From: Coriobacteriia bacterium
GTDB lineage: Bacteria; Actinomycetota; Coriobacteriia; WRKU01; WQUG01
Length of the DNA stretch: 64,000 bases
Direction: 5' to 3'
Assembly: GCA_009779855.1 (NCBI GenBank)
Contig: WRBC01000007.1
Location: 1 to 64,000 of the forward strand
A program made the position numbers and the translations under genes. Positions 43,753-53,398 of the stretch are shown here, in pieces (the stretch's first letter is position 1; every line of letters begins with the position of its first letter). A model generated the notes under the pieces. It was not told the origin of the DNA, did not search any database, and saw only the letters and a list, made by a program, of their open reading frames with translations.

Positions 43753-44373
43753 TTACAACTCAATAAACTCCACCTGTGGGGGTAGCTGCGAGCCAGCAAG
43801 TGCAAGGGTTAGAACCGCGATACTGGGCGATGAGCCCTTTCTTGGTTCGACAGGAGACCCTGGGCAAAGAATAGTGATGTCAGCCTTCTTGTTAGTCCCT
43901 TTGTTAACCGTGTCCTTATTGGCTCTGCTCCTCGCCTCACTTCTGTAGTCAAAATCTTGTTCGAACCTAGGAACATGAGTATGCCCGTGTATTCCTGCAA
44001 TATGTTCAACTTCATGCTCCTGCGGACTTAGCCTGCGCAGCTCAACCCTCAAGTCACTGGGTTTGTGTGTAATGACCAGCAAGGCATTTCCCATAAGGCG
44101 CTTTTCAACAAAAGGCAACTTCTGTAATTCTGGCTGAAAATCGCAATTGCCCCGCACAGCAATAACAGGGGCGATTTGCTCCAGCTGCCATAAAGTTTGC
44201 TCAGACTCAACATCGCCAGCATGAATTAGGGCGCACAGTTCGTAAGGTTCAAAAGCAGATAGTACGGCATCAGGCAGGTAGCCATGTGTGTCAGAAAGAA
44301 TACCCAGCTTGACGCTTTTTGCATGACTATCTTTTGCGTTAGTGGATATGTCTTGAGGCAGTACACTCATCAT
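43753..44373 (-). CDS. YfcE/MJ0936-type metallophosphoesterase
   Basis: A 206-residue calcineurin-like phosphodiesterase. Metal ligands are in the motifs LSDTHGY (about 26-32), HAGDVES, RGNCD, VITHKP and GIHGHTHVPR. A segment between HGHTH and the final CPGS (about 150-170, Arg/Lys/Thr-rich) is longer than usual. The typical activity is a Mn-dependent phosphodiesterase on small nucleotides; the physiological substrate is unknown. The start is given as 44373; an internal ATG may also serve. Confidence 0.88.
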   Translation of the reverse strand: MMSVLPQDISTNAKDSHAKSVKLGILSDTHGYLPDAVLSAFEPYELCALIHAGDVESEQTLWQLEQIAPVIAVRGNCDFQPELQKLPFVEKRLMGNALLVITHKPSDLRVELRRLSPQEHEVEHIAGIHGHTHVPRFEQDFDYRSEARSRANKDTVNKGTNKKADITILCPGSPVEPRKGSSPSIAVLTLALAGSQLPPQVEFIEL

Positions 44374-44525
44374 TAAAGCCCCTTCTCCGTCTTTCCTGCA
44401 ACGTATTTAATCTTCACTACGCTACTAGTTATACAATGATATAGCGTGTCTTGCTAAACAGTTTACCCTGTTTAGCCATAGATTAGACTACGTTAGCGAA
44501 GGAACTTCCAGAGGAGTGAAAGCCC

Positions 44526-44846
44526 ATGCAAGAAGGCACCCATTCGGTAGTGTTGGTTACCTGCCCTAATAAAGATGAAGCCCGTGAACTTGCGCGGCTG
44601 CTTGTAAGGCGCAATCTTGTTGCCTGCGGACAGATGCTTGACATAGAAAGTGTCTATGTCTGGGAAGATGAGATTCGCGAAGACCCAGAAGTCCTCCTAA
44701 TCTTAAAGGCACGCACTGAGGCATTTTGTCAGATACAGAGTACCGTTCTCGAGAACCACTCATATGAGGTTCCTCAGGTTGTTCAGTTGCCCATTACAGC
44801 TAGTCTCCCTGCTTATTTAAGCTGGATAAATGAGCGTTACGCCTAA
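44526..44846 (+). CDS. cutA: CutA1 divalent-cation tolerance protein
   Basis: A 106-residue CutA1 family protein: VVLVTCPNKDEARELARLLVRRNLVACG opening, W-EDEI (VYVWEDEIREDPEVLLILKAR) in the middle and a C-terminal PVxLPI-like block (VVQLPITASLPAYLSWINE). It is a cytosolic trimer with ferredoxin-like fold; links to copper tolerance are weak in bacteria. The SD is a purine-rich GAGGAG. The next gene starts only 14 bases downstream. Confidence 0.92.
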   Translation: MQEGTHSVVLVTCPNKDEARELARLLVRRNLVACGQMLDIESVYVWEDEIREDPEVLLILKARTEAFCQIQSTVLENHSYEVPQVVQLPITASLPAYLSWINERYA

Positions 44847-44860
44847 AGTAGCTTCTAACA

Positions 44861-45838
44861 TTGAATATTAAGACAAAGTACAAAAGAAGTTTTTCCTGGG
44901 TAGGCTCAATTGGTATAGTGCTAGCACTTGTCTTATTGGTGCTTGTAGGAATGCCCTTGTATGCCGCGTCTCTTCTTCTGCATCAGAGGTACGATGTACA
45001 GCAGCGTGATTCTTTGGAATTTGGCATCGAGTCACAGTATATTACACTTACCACATCTGATGATTTGAACCTCGCAGCGTGGAGGACTTTTGCAGAAACA
45101 GAGGGCGGTAGTCCCTATGGCACCGTTATCATACTATCTGGTATCCAGCGACCATCTGTTACAGAATTCTTTGGCTATGCAGACATGCTTGCGCAGGAAG
45201 GCTGGGACGCGCTACTGATAGAGAAGCGTGCACGGGGCTCAAGTGAGGGCACTACTATAGGGCTAGGCTTTACGGAATGGAAGGATGTGCAGGCGGGGGT
45301 CGAGTTTCTGGATGCAGACCAGCGTGCAGGTGACTTTCCTATTGTCGCCATGGGCACTTCTGCTGGTGGGGCGACGGTACTTACAGCCGGGGGCAATGTT
45401 CCCAGGATTGATGGGGTTATCTCGATTTCTGGCTACAGCACATGGACTGAAGCCTACGTCGATAATGCTGTTGAAGTAGGGATTCCTCGCTTCGTAGCTG
45501 TCGCAAGCAGTCCGTTTATGGATCTGATTGTAGGTGCACGATTTGGTTTTGATGTAACAGGTAACACGCCAGCGCATGCTCTGGAGTACTTTGGGACACG
45601 ACCTCTACTGCTTATGCACTCTACCGAAGACCATCATGTTCCCATCACGCACTTCAATCGCCTGCAAAAAGAGGCAAGAGCCTTTAATATCCCTTTAAGC
45701 ACCTTTGTGCGTGAAGGGGATTGGCACTTTGTTGTTTATGACCACTATATTGAGGACCCAGTACAAGACGATGAGTTTTCGCAGTCTATTTTGGATTTCC
45801 TCAACCAATTTGAAGAGGGCAGTAATGGGCAAGATTAG
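44861..45838 (+). CDS. Membrane-anchored alpha/beta hydrolase
   Basis: A 325-residue protein with an N-terminal membrane segment (IGIVLALVLLVLVGMPLYAAS) and an alpha/beta-hydrolase domain. The nucleophile elbow is GTSAGG, the acid in the STEDHHVP loop and the catalytic His in DWHFVVY. The catalytic domain lies outside the membrane if the N-terminal segment is a signal anchor. The substrate is unknown. The start is TTG at 44861, reading MNIKTKYKR; the SD is not obvious. The end overlaps the hemolysin III gene by 14 bases. Confidence 0.85.
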   Translation: MNIKTKYKRSFSWVGSIGIVLALVLLVLVGMPLYAASLLLHQRYDVQQRDSLEFGIESQYITLTTSDDLNLAAWRTFAETEGGSPYGTVIILSGIQRPSVTEFFGYADMLAQEGWDALLIEKRARGSSEGTTIGLGFTEWKDVQAGVEFLDADQRAGDFPIVAMGTSAGGATVLTAGGNVPRIDGVISISGYSTWTEAYVDNAVEVGIPRFVAVASSPFMDLIVGARFGFDVTGNTPAHALEYFGTRPLLLMHSTEDHHVPITHFNRLQKEARAFNIPLSTFVREGDWHFVVYDHYIEDPVQDDEFSQSILDFLNQFEEGSNGQD

Positions 45839-46484
45839 AGACACAATAAAGCAATACACTTTAGGTGAAGAGGTTGCCAATTCTGTTACGCACGGATTAG
45901 GCGTGATTTTGGGCATCGTTGCTCTGCCTATCCTGCTTATTTTCGCTGTGCAGTCTCAGGTGGATGTTGGGTATAAGATTGCAGCATCTATTGTCTATTG
46001 CCTGTCGATGATTCTGCTTTACTTGGCATCAACGCTTTATCATAGCCTCGTAAATGAAAAGGCGAAGCGCGTCTTTAAGTTACTTGATCATGCCAGCATC
46101 TACCTATTGATTGCTGGCACGTACACTCCTTTTTGTTTAATTACCTTGCGCGACTACAATGGCTGGCTTCTCTTTGGCATTCTTTGGGGGATGGCGCTTG
46201 CCGGTATTGTCAGTGAAGCTTTTTGGAAAACACGTCCCCGCTGGTTTGCAACGGTCATCTATTTGGTGATGGGCTGGACAGCGCTTTGGGTTATCCCTGA
46301 TATGCACCGGCTGCTCGAACCCGCTGGGTTTTGGCTGCTAGTTGCAGGGGGTATTGCCTATACGCTGGGAACTATCTTTTACGTCATCAAGCGTGTCAAG
46401 TGGTTCCACAGCGTTTTCCATGCCTGGGTGCTGCTGGGAACATTCCTTCATTTCTTCGCGATTTTGCTATTTGTGATAATCTAA
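45825..46484 (+). CDS. Hemolysin III (YqfA/PAQR) family membrane protein
   Basis: A 219-residue, seven-helix PAQR/hemolysin III protein. Signatures are EEVANSVTHGLGVILGIVALP, STLYHSL, a central KRVFKLLDHASIYLLIAGTYTPF and WFHSVFHAWVLLGTFLHFF. His and Asp residues form the likely zinc site, as in receptor-related hydrolases. The cytolytic activity of the name rests on few homologs. SD GAAGAGG before the ATG at 45825, which overlaps the previous gene; upstream frames from 45705 are rejected. Confidence 0.9.
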   Translation: MGKIRDTIKQYTLGEEVANSVTHGLGVILGIVALPILLIFAVQSQVDVGYKIAASIVYCLSMILLYLASTLYHSLVNEKAKRVFKLLDHASIYLLIAGTYTPFCLITLRDYNGWLLFGILWGMALAGIVSEAFWKTRPRWFATVIYLVMGWTALWVIPDMHRLLEPAGFWLLVAGGIAYTLGTIFYVIKRVKWFHSVFHAWVLLGTFLHFFAILLFVII

Positions 46485-46553
46485 CTGATAGTTATGTAAA
46501 TGAGGGAGTCCATACATTTTGGACGCAACTTATAGCGAGGTACTAATAATCAT

Positions 46554-48527
46554 ATGCAACACCATCAATTAACAGCAGGATTTTCTGCTGCGGAAGACCA
46601 GGGATCTGAAGACTCTCTCGCCCCGAAGCCTAGTGCAGCAGACGCAGGTTACGTTTCTCGTCGCTATGTTGTTAACCCTTCTGTATCTACTCAACCTATT
46701 TATCATCAGGTACAGGCAGAGATGCCGCAGGCTCAGCAGGCAGTGGCTCCCGCACGACCTATACTTCAATTGACACAAGAACAGATAGCAGCCGAACAAT
46801 TAAGGCAAGAATCGCCTGCTCCTGCTCCGCAAGAACCCGAGTCAGAACTTCCGCCTCTGACACCTTTATTCGAGCCTCCGAAAAAGCCAGCAGCAGTTGC
46901 TCCTTTGCGGTCACAGGCTCCAGTTCAAATACCTCCTCAGCCCTCACAGATGGCAGAGCGCGGCCAACAGCAAGCTCCAGTCCAGCCACCCCAGGCTCAG
47001 CAGACCCCACTGCCGTCACAGCAACCATATCAACAGAGGCCTACGCAAGTACAGTCACAAGCTCATCAGCAAACCTTTCAACCTCCTACGATTCATCAGC
47101 AAGTCCAGGCTCAACCACCAACGCAGCAGCAGGCAGCAGGGCAGATGTCGTCGCAGCCACAGCAGCAGCCAACACCGCAATCGCAACACGTCACTCAAGC
47201 ATTTCCTGTGATACCTCCTCAGCCCTCACAGATGGCAGAGCGCGGCCAACAGCAAGCTCCAGTCCAGCCAACCCAGGCTCAGCAGGCCCCACTGCCGCCA
47301 CAGCAGCTGCAGCAGCAAGATGTTGCTGTAACATCTGCAGCACAGTTGCCTCTTCAATCGCATCAGCAGGCACTTCATCTGCAACAGCAAGTCGCTCACG
47401 CGGCTGCGCAACCTCTTCCGCAGCAGGCTCAGGCTCAGCAGGCTCAACCAAGCCCTCAACCACAGCAGGCACTGCAACAGGGACACCCTCAGCAACTTGC
47501 TGTCCAACGGCCTCACTACTCAGAGCAGTTTCTGCATTCGGTACAGAACCTGCCGCAGCACGGACATGCTGGTAGTCAGTTGCAGCACATCCCGCAACCG
47601 CAAATACAGATAGCTCCTTCTGCCTACAGTAAGTTTAAGCTTCCGGTGATTCCCGGTGTTGCTCCGCGGACCACGTTACCGCAGGGTGTCGGACTGGTAC
47701 TTGAGGGTGGTGGCACGCGTGGTTTTTACAGCGCGGGGGTATTTGAGGCCTTTATGGACGCGGGCATCATGTTTCCTTACATCGCAGCAGTATCGGCTGG
47801 TGCAGCAAATGTACTCAGCTATATTTCGGGGCAGAGGGGCCGCAATCGTCTGATTGTAGAACGTCTTGTTGGTGATCCTCGCTATCTAAGTGGGGGTAAC
47901 TTATTACGTGACCGTTCGCTGTTTAACTTTGACTTCATTTTTAAGACTATACCAAAGGAATATCTATTCTTTGATCAAAAGATGTTTGACAGCGTTCAGA
48001 CGCGCTTGCTTACAGGGGCATTGGATTGTAGAGAGGGCAAAACTGTCTGGTTTGAGAAGTCAAGTTTAGGAACAGACTTTACCCCTACAATCGCGTCTTG
48101 TTCAATTCCGCTTGTCTCACGGATGGTGCGCTTTGATAACAGGGAGCTTTTTGACGGGGGGATTCTTGATCCTATTCCGGTAGAAAAGTCAGTTGCAGAC
48201 GGAAATCGCTTCCACGTGATAGTGTTGACGCAAAATTTTGGATATATAAAGCCTCCTTCGAAAAGCGGTGCGCTACTCAAGATGGCTTACCGAAAATATC
48301 CTCATTTGCTCTGGGCACTAAAAGAGCGCCATGAGGCGTATAACAGACAGGTGGCTTTGGCCGAGCGCTTAGAACGTGAGGGTCGCGCCATCATTATTAG
48401 ACCGCACAACACAGTAGATGTTTCTCGTATAGAGGCTGACCCAGATAAACTGATTGACCTTTATGATGAGGGGCATTTAGACGGTGCGCTTGCCGTGGAT
48501 AAACTCCACCAGCTCTTCCGTTTCTAA
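46554..48527 (+). CDS. Patatin-like phospholipase with Gln/Pro-rich N-terminus
   Basis: A 657-residue protein. Residues 1-~370 are low-complexity Gln/Pro/Ala/His-rich (including two copies of the PPQPSQMAERGQQQAPVQP block). Residues about 378-657 are a patatin domain: glycine-rich oxyanion loop EGGGTRGFYSAGVF, nucleophile Ser in AAVSAGAANV (a GxSxG variant) and the Asp in FDGGILDPIPVEKS. It would hydrolyse acyl esters of lipids. No signal peptide, so the N-terminus is probably a cytosolic disordered tail. It resembles the Firmicute YlbK/RssA group only in the C-terminal half. Confidence 0.9.
   Translation: MQHHQLTAGFSAAEDQGSEDSLAPKPSAADAGYVSRRYVVNPSVSTQPIYHQVQAEMPQAQQAVAPARPILQLTQEQIAAEQLRQESPAPAPQEPESELPPLTPLFEPPKKPAAVAPLRSQAPVQIPPQPSQMAERGQQQAPVQPPQAQQTPLPSQQPYQQRPTQVQSQAHQQTFQPPTIHQQVQAQPPTQQQAAGQMSSQPQQQPTPQSQHVTQAFPVIPPQPSQMAERGQQQAPVQPTQAQQAPLPPQQLQQQDVAVTSAAQLPLQSHQQALHLQQQVAHAAAQPLPQQAQAQQAQPSPQPQQALQQGHPQQLAVQRPHYSEQFLHSVQNLPQHGHAGSQLQHIPQPQIQIAPSAYSKFKLPVIPGVAPRTTLPQGVGLVLEGGGTRGFYSAGVFEAFMDAGIMFPYIAAVSAGAANVLSYISGQRGRNRLIVERLVGDPRYLSGGNLLRDRSLFNFDFIFKTIPKEYLFFDQKMFDSVQTRLLTGALDCREGKTVWFEKSSLGTDFTPTIASCSIPLVSRMVRFDNRELFDGGILDPIPVEKSVADGNRFHVIVLTQNFGYIKPPSKSGALLKMAYRKYPHLLWALKERHEAYNRQVALAERLEREGRAIIIRPHNTVDVSRIEADPDKLIDLYDEGHLDGALAVDKLHQLFRF
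46929..47306 (+). repeat. Direct repeat of about 95 bases within the patatin gene
   Basis: Copies at about 46929-47022 and 47211-47306 begin ATACCTCCTCAGCCCTCACA and differ at only a few positions. The repeated block encodes the Pro/Gln-rich segment. Confidence 0.85.
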
Positions 48528-48539
48528 GGTGAGGCACCC

Positions 48540-50201
48540 ATGAGTAGGGTTAAGATAAGACTTCTGCCCTATGTAGTGTTTTGCGCGGGCGCTGCAGGCA
48601 TGTCCTTGCAGCTGGTAGGTTCACGTTTACTTGCACCGCATTTTGGAAATTCAATTTTTGTATGGACAAGCCTTATTGGGGTAATGTTGGGATTCATGGC
48701 ATTAGGTAATTTCCTTGGGGGTAGGCTTGCCGATCGCATAACGTCTTCCAATCTTTTGTTTTGGATATTAACTTTGCTCTCTGCAAGTATTTCACTGGCT
48801 GCTGTCGTAGGTACCTGGGCGCTAGGATTTTTTGCTGAAATTGAGTCTTTGCGTGTAGGAATGGTGTTGAGTTCTGTCATGCTTTTTGCAGTGCCTTGCA
48901 CGCTATTCGGAATGGTTTTGCCAGCCTCAATACGTCTGCGCATGCACGCGGTCGTAGATTCGGGAACCAATGTGGGCACCCTATCTGCTGTGTCAATGAT
49001 GGGAAATATTGCGGGAACATTTGCTACGGGCTTTTGGTTGATAGCTTTCGTGGGCAGCCGCAGTTTACTTGCTTGGATTGCATTATTAGTGCTGTTTTTA
49101 GCAGTAGTCATGGGACTATCTTTTCCGCGCTTACGCAGCAAGATGCGCCCCAGTACCTCCAATACTGAAGGTTCTTCTGATGCCGACTGCCAGCAACTCG
49201 CAGAGCCTCCTTCGCCGCCACTTTACAAATTAATAGTGCTTGGCATTGCGATGACCCTAGTAGCTGCTGCCTTTGTCTGGCATCCTCAACCAGCAGCTAC
49301 GCAAGATTTACGACTCTTTGATAGTCTCTACGGTCAGTACTTTGTGGGGGAAAGGGCAATCGCGGGATTTGACGAAGAACCGCGCACTATTCGCTTCATT
49401 TCAAATAGTTCTAAAGCGATGGAATCAGCAATCTATGCTGATACTTTAGAGCCTTTCTATTTTGAATATTATGCCTTCTACGATTTGGCAGCAGCCCTTA
49501 GTACTGAACCGCGTACTGCCTTAATGATTGGTGGCGGGGCCTTTGTTTATCCGCGATTTTTCTTTCAGCAATACCCTCAGGCACGTATGGATGTAGTAGA
49601 GATTGATCCAGCCCTGCTTGATGAGGCAAAGGAAAACTTTGGCTTTGAGCCCCATGAAGGCCTCAATATTTACTTAGAGGACGGACGCATGTTCTTGAAC
49701 CGCGCTGCTCAGCGCGCGATATCTGCTCAGGATGGCACTGGCGACAACAATGATAAAGACAGCAGCGATAACGGTCTTTATAATCTTGTAATTTTGGACG
49801 CCTTTAACTCTGCTAATAATATTCCTTTTCAGTTGGCGACACTTGAATCTATGCAGCGTTGTGCGGATGTAATGACAGAAGACGGCGTTCTTGTCATGAA
49901 TATGATTGCCAGTGTGAAAGGGGAGGGGTCACAGCTTCTCGCGTCGCAGTATCTTACTTTACGTGAAGTCTTTCCGCAGGTAGAAGTTTTCACGGTAAAT
50001 AATCGCACAATAGAAGAAGGCTTGCCGCGCAACATAGCAATTATTGCAACTAAGGACGATGTTTTTGACTTGCAGAGAAAGCTTGAACAGCTTAATCCTC
50101 AATTAGCGAGTCAGCGTGTTAACCTTGATATAAGTGAGGCCATGGTGCTAACTGATGATTTTGCCCCAGTGGATCAGATGCTCATAAGCGTAAATCGGTA
50201 A
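48540..50201 (+). CDS. Membrane-fused spermidine-synthase-like protein
   Basis: A 553-residue protein. The N-terminal half has about seven membrane helices of the fused MFS/spermidine-synthase type, starting AGMSLQLVGSRLLAPHFG. The C-terminal half (from about 245) is a Rossmann methyltransferase-like domain with ALMIGGGAFVYPRFF, VEIDPALLDEA and VILDAFNSANNIPFQ. Members are annotated as spermidine synthases, but many lack proof of aminopropyl transfer. The start ATG is 12 bases after the patatin gene, so the two may be cotranscribed. Confidence 0.87.
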   Translation: MSRVKIRLLPYVVFCAGAAGMSLQLVGSRLLAPHFGNSIFVWTSLIGVMLGFMALGNFLGGRLADRITSSNLLFWILTLLSASISLAAVVGTWALGFFAEIESLRVGMVLSSVMLFAVPCTLFGMVLPASIRLRMHAVVDSGTNVGTLSAVSMMGNIAGTFATGFWLIAFVGSRSLLAWIALLVLFLAVVMGLSFPRLRSKMRPSTSNTEGSSDADCQQLAEPPSPPLYKLIVLGIAMTLVAAAFVWHPQPAATQDLRLFDSLYGQYFVGERAIAGFDEEPRTIRFISNSSKAMESAIYADTLEPFYFEYYAFYDLAAALSTEPRTALMIGGGAFVYPRFFFQQYPQARMDVVEIDPALLDEAKENFGFEPHEGLNIYLEDGRMFLNRAAQRAISAQDGTGDNNDKDSSDNGLYNLVILDAFNSANNIPFQLATLESMQRCADVMTEDGVLVMNMIASVKGEGSQLLASQYLTLREVFPQVEVFTVNNRTIEEGLPRNIAIIATKDDVFDLQRKLEQLNPQLASQRVNLDISEAMVLTDDFAPVDQMLISVNR

Positions 50202-50216
50202 ACTGACAGCAAAAGC

Positions 50217-50471
50217 TTATCTTAGAAAGCTTGAAATTAATCTACGGTTCTCCTTAAAAAGCTGCTCTACTTCATCGCGCGCTTCAGGGCGCACCAAAGG
50301 AAGCAGTTGCTGAACAAGGGATCCAACAGTCGCATCATTCAATTCGCCGTCTTCGTATTTGTCCACTGCTTCATTAAGTAGGCGTTTTACGGCGGGTAGA
50401 TTTTGTGGTTCGGTTCGTTCTGTCAGATAGTCTAGAGCCTGGTCAAATGCTTGAGTAACTATAAATTTCAT
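50217..50471 (-). CDS. Small hypothetical protein
   Basis: An 84-residue helical protein (MKFIVTQAFDQALDYLTERTEPQ, KRLLNEAVDKYEDGELNDA). No motif recognised. SD AAAGGAG precedes its start. It is 24 bases downstream of hypF on the same strand and may be cotranscribed; no link to hydrogenase maturation can be shown. Confidence 0.6.
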   Translation of the reverse strand: MKFIVTQAFDQALDYLTERTEPQNLPAVKRLLNEAVDKYEDGELNDATVGSLVQQLLPLVRPEARDEVEQLFKENRRLISSFLR

Positions 50472-50495
50472 ACTGCATTGCTCCTTTGGCGTTTA

Positions 50496-53081
50496 CTAGT
50501 TTTCTTCAGTGACTGCTTCGATTGCTAGTATGGTTTGTGCCACGACACTTTGGCCGAAACTGATACCACCATCGTTTACCGGCAATTGCTCTGAGGCAAG
50601 CACACGTAAACCCTTGGCTTCAAGTATAGTGCGTGCTCCTGACATGATAAGACGATTCATAAACACGCCTCCTGCTAATACAACGGTATCAAGGTCACGT
50701 TGACGAGCCGTCTTGGTGCTGACATTGCCAATCATCGTGACAGTCGCATCGTGGAAACGTCGTGCTAGCTCTGCTGTTGTTATGTCATGCTCATTCTCTG
50801 GGTCTTCCATTGCTGCCATGTCATCTAAAAGGGCGCGAAATACTGGTTCGGGATCAATAATCACCTGAGCACCTGTTGTGGATGACTCAAGAATAGGTGC
50901 GGGGCGCATACCGTACCTATAATGTGGAGGGGTAGGCCTTGCATCTAGCTCATCGCTCATGGCTTCGAGCATCATTGCCGGGGATCCTTCAAAAGACGCA
51001 TCATCGGCAATGCCCAGTAGGGCGGCTACAGCGTCAAAAAGACGACCCATTGATGTAGTAATGGGCGTATTTAGCTCCTTCTCTGCCATGGCAAGTACGG
51101 TGGCTCCTTCATGCTCCTCTAGTCTGCGTTCAATCGAGGCAACAGCAGGATGCTCTCTTAATCCGTAAGATTCAAGAAGCGCATAAAGGGTACGGATAGG
51201 TCGTTTGATGGCTCCTGCTCCTCCAGGCAAGGGAAAGGGTCGCAAATGCGCGAAGCGTTCGAAGCTAGGATGAGAGGCGCCCGTAATAAGAATTTCTCCG
51301 CCCCAAATCGTTCCGTCTGAACCATAACCTGTGCCATCAAAAGCGATACCAATAACGGGTTCATGCACCCCATGCTCTGCGGCTCCCGCCACTATATGTG
51401 CATGGTGGTGCTGTACTCCAATCAAACGCAAGGGTTTATGATTTTTTGCTGTCTGCTCTTCTTGGACGCGAGCCCACTTAGTTGATAGGTATTCTGGGTG
51501 CAGGTCATGTGCAATAACTTGTGGGGACATCTTAAAAAGCTTCTCATATTGTGCAACAGTGTCTTCAAAGGCGGCCAGGGTTTCACTGTTTTCAAGGTCG
51601 CCAATGTGTTGCGAGACAAAAGTGCAGGTGGATCCACCTGCACAGGTTTCTTCTGTAAGCGCAAAGGTATTTTTCTGTTCCGGGCCTACAGCTAATAGCG
51701 CAGGAGTGCTTTTTGTGGATGGATCTGTGCCTGCTGCAAGAGCCCTTGCTTCTCTAAAGTGCTGCACTGATCCTGTAAAGCGGATTGGCATGGGCGCGTA
51801 GCCTCGGGCGCGCCTCACCATCTGGGTTCTTCCGTCAATAATGCGAACGACACTATCATCGTAGCGGCCTGCAATAGGGCGATCATGTAGCAAGAAGGCA
51901 TCCGCGACTTCGCCTAATTGTTCTAGGGCAGCAGCATTACTGCATACAATGGGGGACCCGCTTATATTGCCGCTCGTCATGATTACAGGACCATAAAACT
52001 CTTCTAGCAATAGATGATGCAGGGGGGAATAGGGCAGCATTACCCCAATCTCACGCAATCCAGGGGCCACAGAAAGGGCAAGCTCAGGTGCCCCCAAGGG
52101 AACTTCGCGTCGCTTGCAAAGTACAACGGGGCGCACGCTTCCCTCAAGCACAGCACGTTCTTCTGCATTGATGTGAGCATAACGTGCTGCCTGCTCGATA
52201 TTTGCAAACATAACTGCCAGAGGTTTGCCCCAGCGAGCCTTGCGGTCACGTAAGCGTGATACAGCTAATTCGCTTTGAGCATTGCAAGCTAGTTGAAATC
52301 CGCCCAATCCTTTTAATGCAAGGATTTGTCCTTGAGTAAGTACTTCAGTTGCTTCAATCAGGATAGAGTTTGAGCGTGCCCGCTCAAACTCTGCATCTTT
52401 AGGGGTATGGGCTAGCTGAGTAAGCTCTTCTTCAGGGGACCAGTGCCAGTGGTCGTGAAGTCCGTCATCAGAACTGCCATCCCTGTTCTCATAAGATACG
52501 GAACGATTGAAGTAGAGTCTAGGTCCGCAGGTAAAGCAGGCATTTGGTTGTGCGTGAAAGCGTCGATTGGTGGGGTCATTGTATTCCCCCTCGCATTCTT
52601 TGCAAAGGGCAAAGGCCTGCATGGTAGTTTTGGGACGATCGTAGGGGGTATCCTCAATGATTGTGAAGCGTGGACCACAGTCAGTGCAGTTAATAAAGGG
52701 ATAACGGTAGCGATGGTTGTCTTGCGTGTACAGTTCTTTTGTACAGGATGTGCAGGCTGCCACATCAGGAGAGATAAAGGTTCGCTCATTCACATCAACT
52801 ACAGAGGGACGAATTTCAAAATCGCCAAAATTGCTGACAGGAACGCTGCGAATGGAGACAGCCTCAAGAGTAGCAGCAGGTACCTCCTTGTCAGCACGTA
52901 CTTCTAGAATCCTAGGGAAAGAGTCCACTAAGGCGTCACTGCCTTCAACACAGATATGTACACCATCACTGGCATTAAGTACCCAGCCATGAAGTGATAG
53001 TTCGCCTGCCAGTTTGTAAATGTAGGGCCTAAAGCCGACCCCCTGCACAACGCCAGTAACATGCAGTTTTAATGCTTTCAT
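50496..53081 (-). CDS. hypF: Carbamoyltransferase HypF
   Basis: An 861-residue HypF that transfers carbamoyl to HypE for synthesis of the CN ligands of [NiFe]-hydrogenase. Domains in order: acylphosphatase (VQGVGFRPYIYKL), Cys-rich zinc fingers (CTSCTKEL, INCTDCGPRF, CKECEGEYN, CFTCGPRL), YrdC-like (ALKGLGGFQLACNA) and Kae1-like (GVQHHHAHIVAGAAEHG and FDGTGYGSDGTIWGGEI). It is about 100 residues longer than typical because of an acidic insert after the second zinc finger (about 210-245) and another around 480. No other hyp or hydrogenase gene is in the window. SD AAAGGTG. Confidence 0.94.
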   Translation of the reverse strand: MKALKLHVTGVVQGVGFRPYIYKLAGELSLHGWVLNASDGVHICVEGSDALVDSFPRILEVRADKEVPAATLEAVSIRSVPVSNFGDFEIRPSVVDVNERTFISPDVAACTSCTKELYTQDNHRYRYPFINCTDCGPRFTIIEDTPYDRPKTTMQAFALCKECEGEYNDPTNRRFHAQPNACFTCGPRLYFNRSVSYENRDGSSDDGLHDHWHWSPEEELTQLAHTPKDAEFERARSNSILIEATEVLTQGQILALKGLGGFQLACNAQSELAVSRLRDRKARWGKPLAVMFANIEQAARYAHINAEERAVLEGSVRPVVLCKRREVPLGAPELALSVAPGLREIGVMLPYSPLHHLLLEEFYGPVIMTSGNISGSPIVCSNAAALEQLGEVADAFLLHDRPIAGRYDDSVVRIIDGRTQMVRRARGYAPMPIRFTGSVQHFREARALAAGTDPSTKSTPALLAVGPEQKNTFALTEETCAGGSTCTFVSQHIGDLENSETLAAFEDTVAQYEKLFKMSPQVIAHDLHPEYLSTKWARVQEEQTAKNHKPLRLIGVQHHHAHIVAGAAEHGVHEPVIGIAFDGTGYGSDGTIWGGEILITGASHPSFERFAHLRPFPLPGGAGAIKRPIRTLYALLESYGLREHPAVASIERRLEEHEGATVLAMAEKELNTPITTSMGRLFDAVAALLGIADDASFEGSPAMMLEAMSDELDARPTPPHYRYGMRPAPILESSTTGAQVIIDPEPVFRALLDDMAAMEDPENEHDITTAELARRFHDATVTMIGNVSTKTARQRDLDTVVLAGGVFMNRLIMSGARTILEAKGLRVLASEQLPVNDGGISFGQSVVAQTILAIEAVTEEN

Positions 53082-53398
53082 ATGAATAGCACCTTTCAGT
53101 GTTGTCTTCTCGACTTAGGACAAGCTTTATTCTACCAGCGTAAAAGTCTTGCCTGTGACAACGCAGGGCTTCGTTGCTCAAGCATCAGTTTTGTCTGTAG
53201 TGCTTGTGGTAAAATGGGAGCTTGTCGAATGCTGTAAGACTTAGAATATCAGCTTTGTGCCTGCTTATTCTATAGCGCGCTCTATGCCGCTCACAGGTGC
53301 ATATACATTTATTTGTTCTTACAAAATTATATGGAAAGGTTCATTCTTCTAGGGAGACTAGTAGGATATCGAACACGGCTCGAAAAGAAGGGGTACTT

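Noticed and set aside
46929..47306. Possible CRISPR array or minisatellite
   Set aside because: Only two copies, in frame, no spacers of uniform length; it is a duplicated protein segment.
46569..47516. Several long open frames on the minus strand and other frames over the Gln/Pro-rich region
   Set aside because: They are compositional shadows of the CAG/CAA-rich repeats in the patatin gene.
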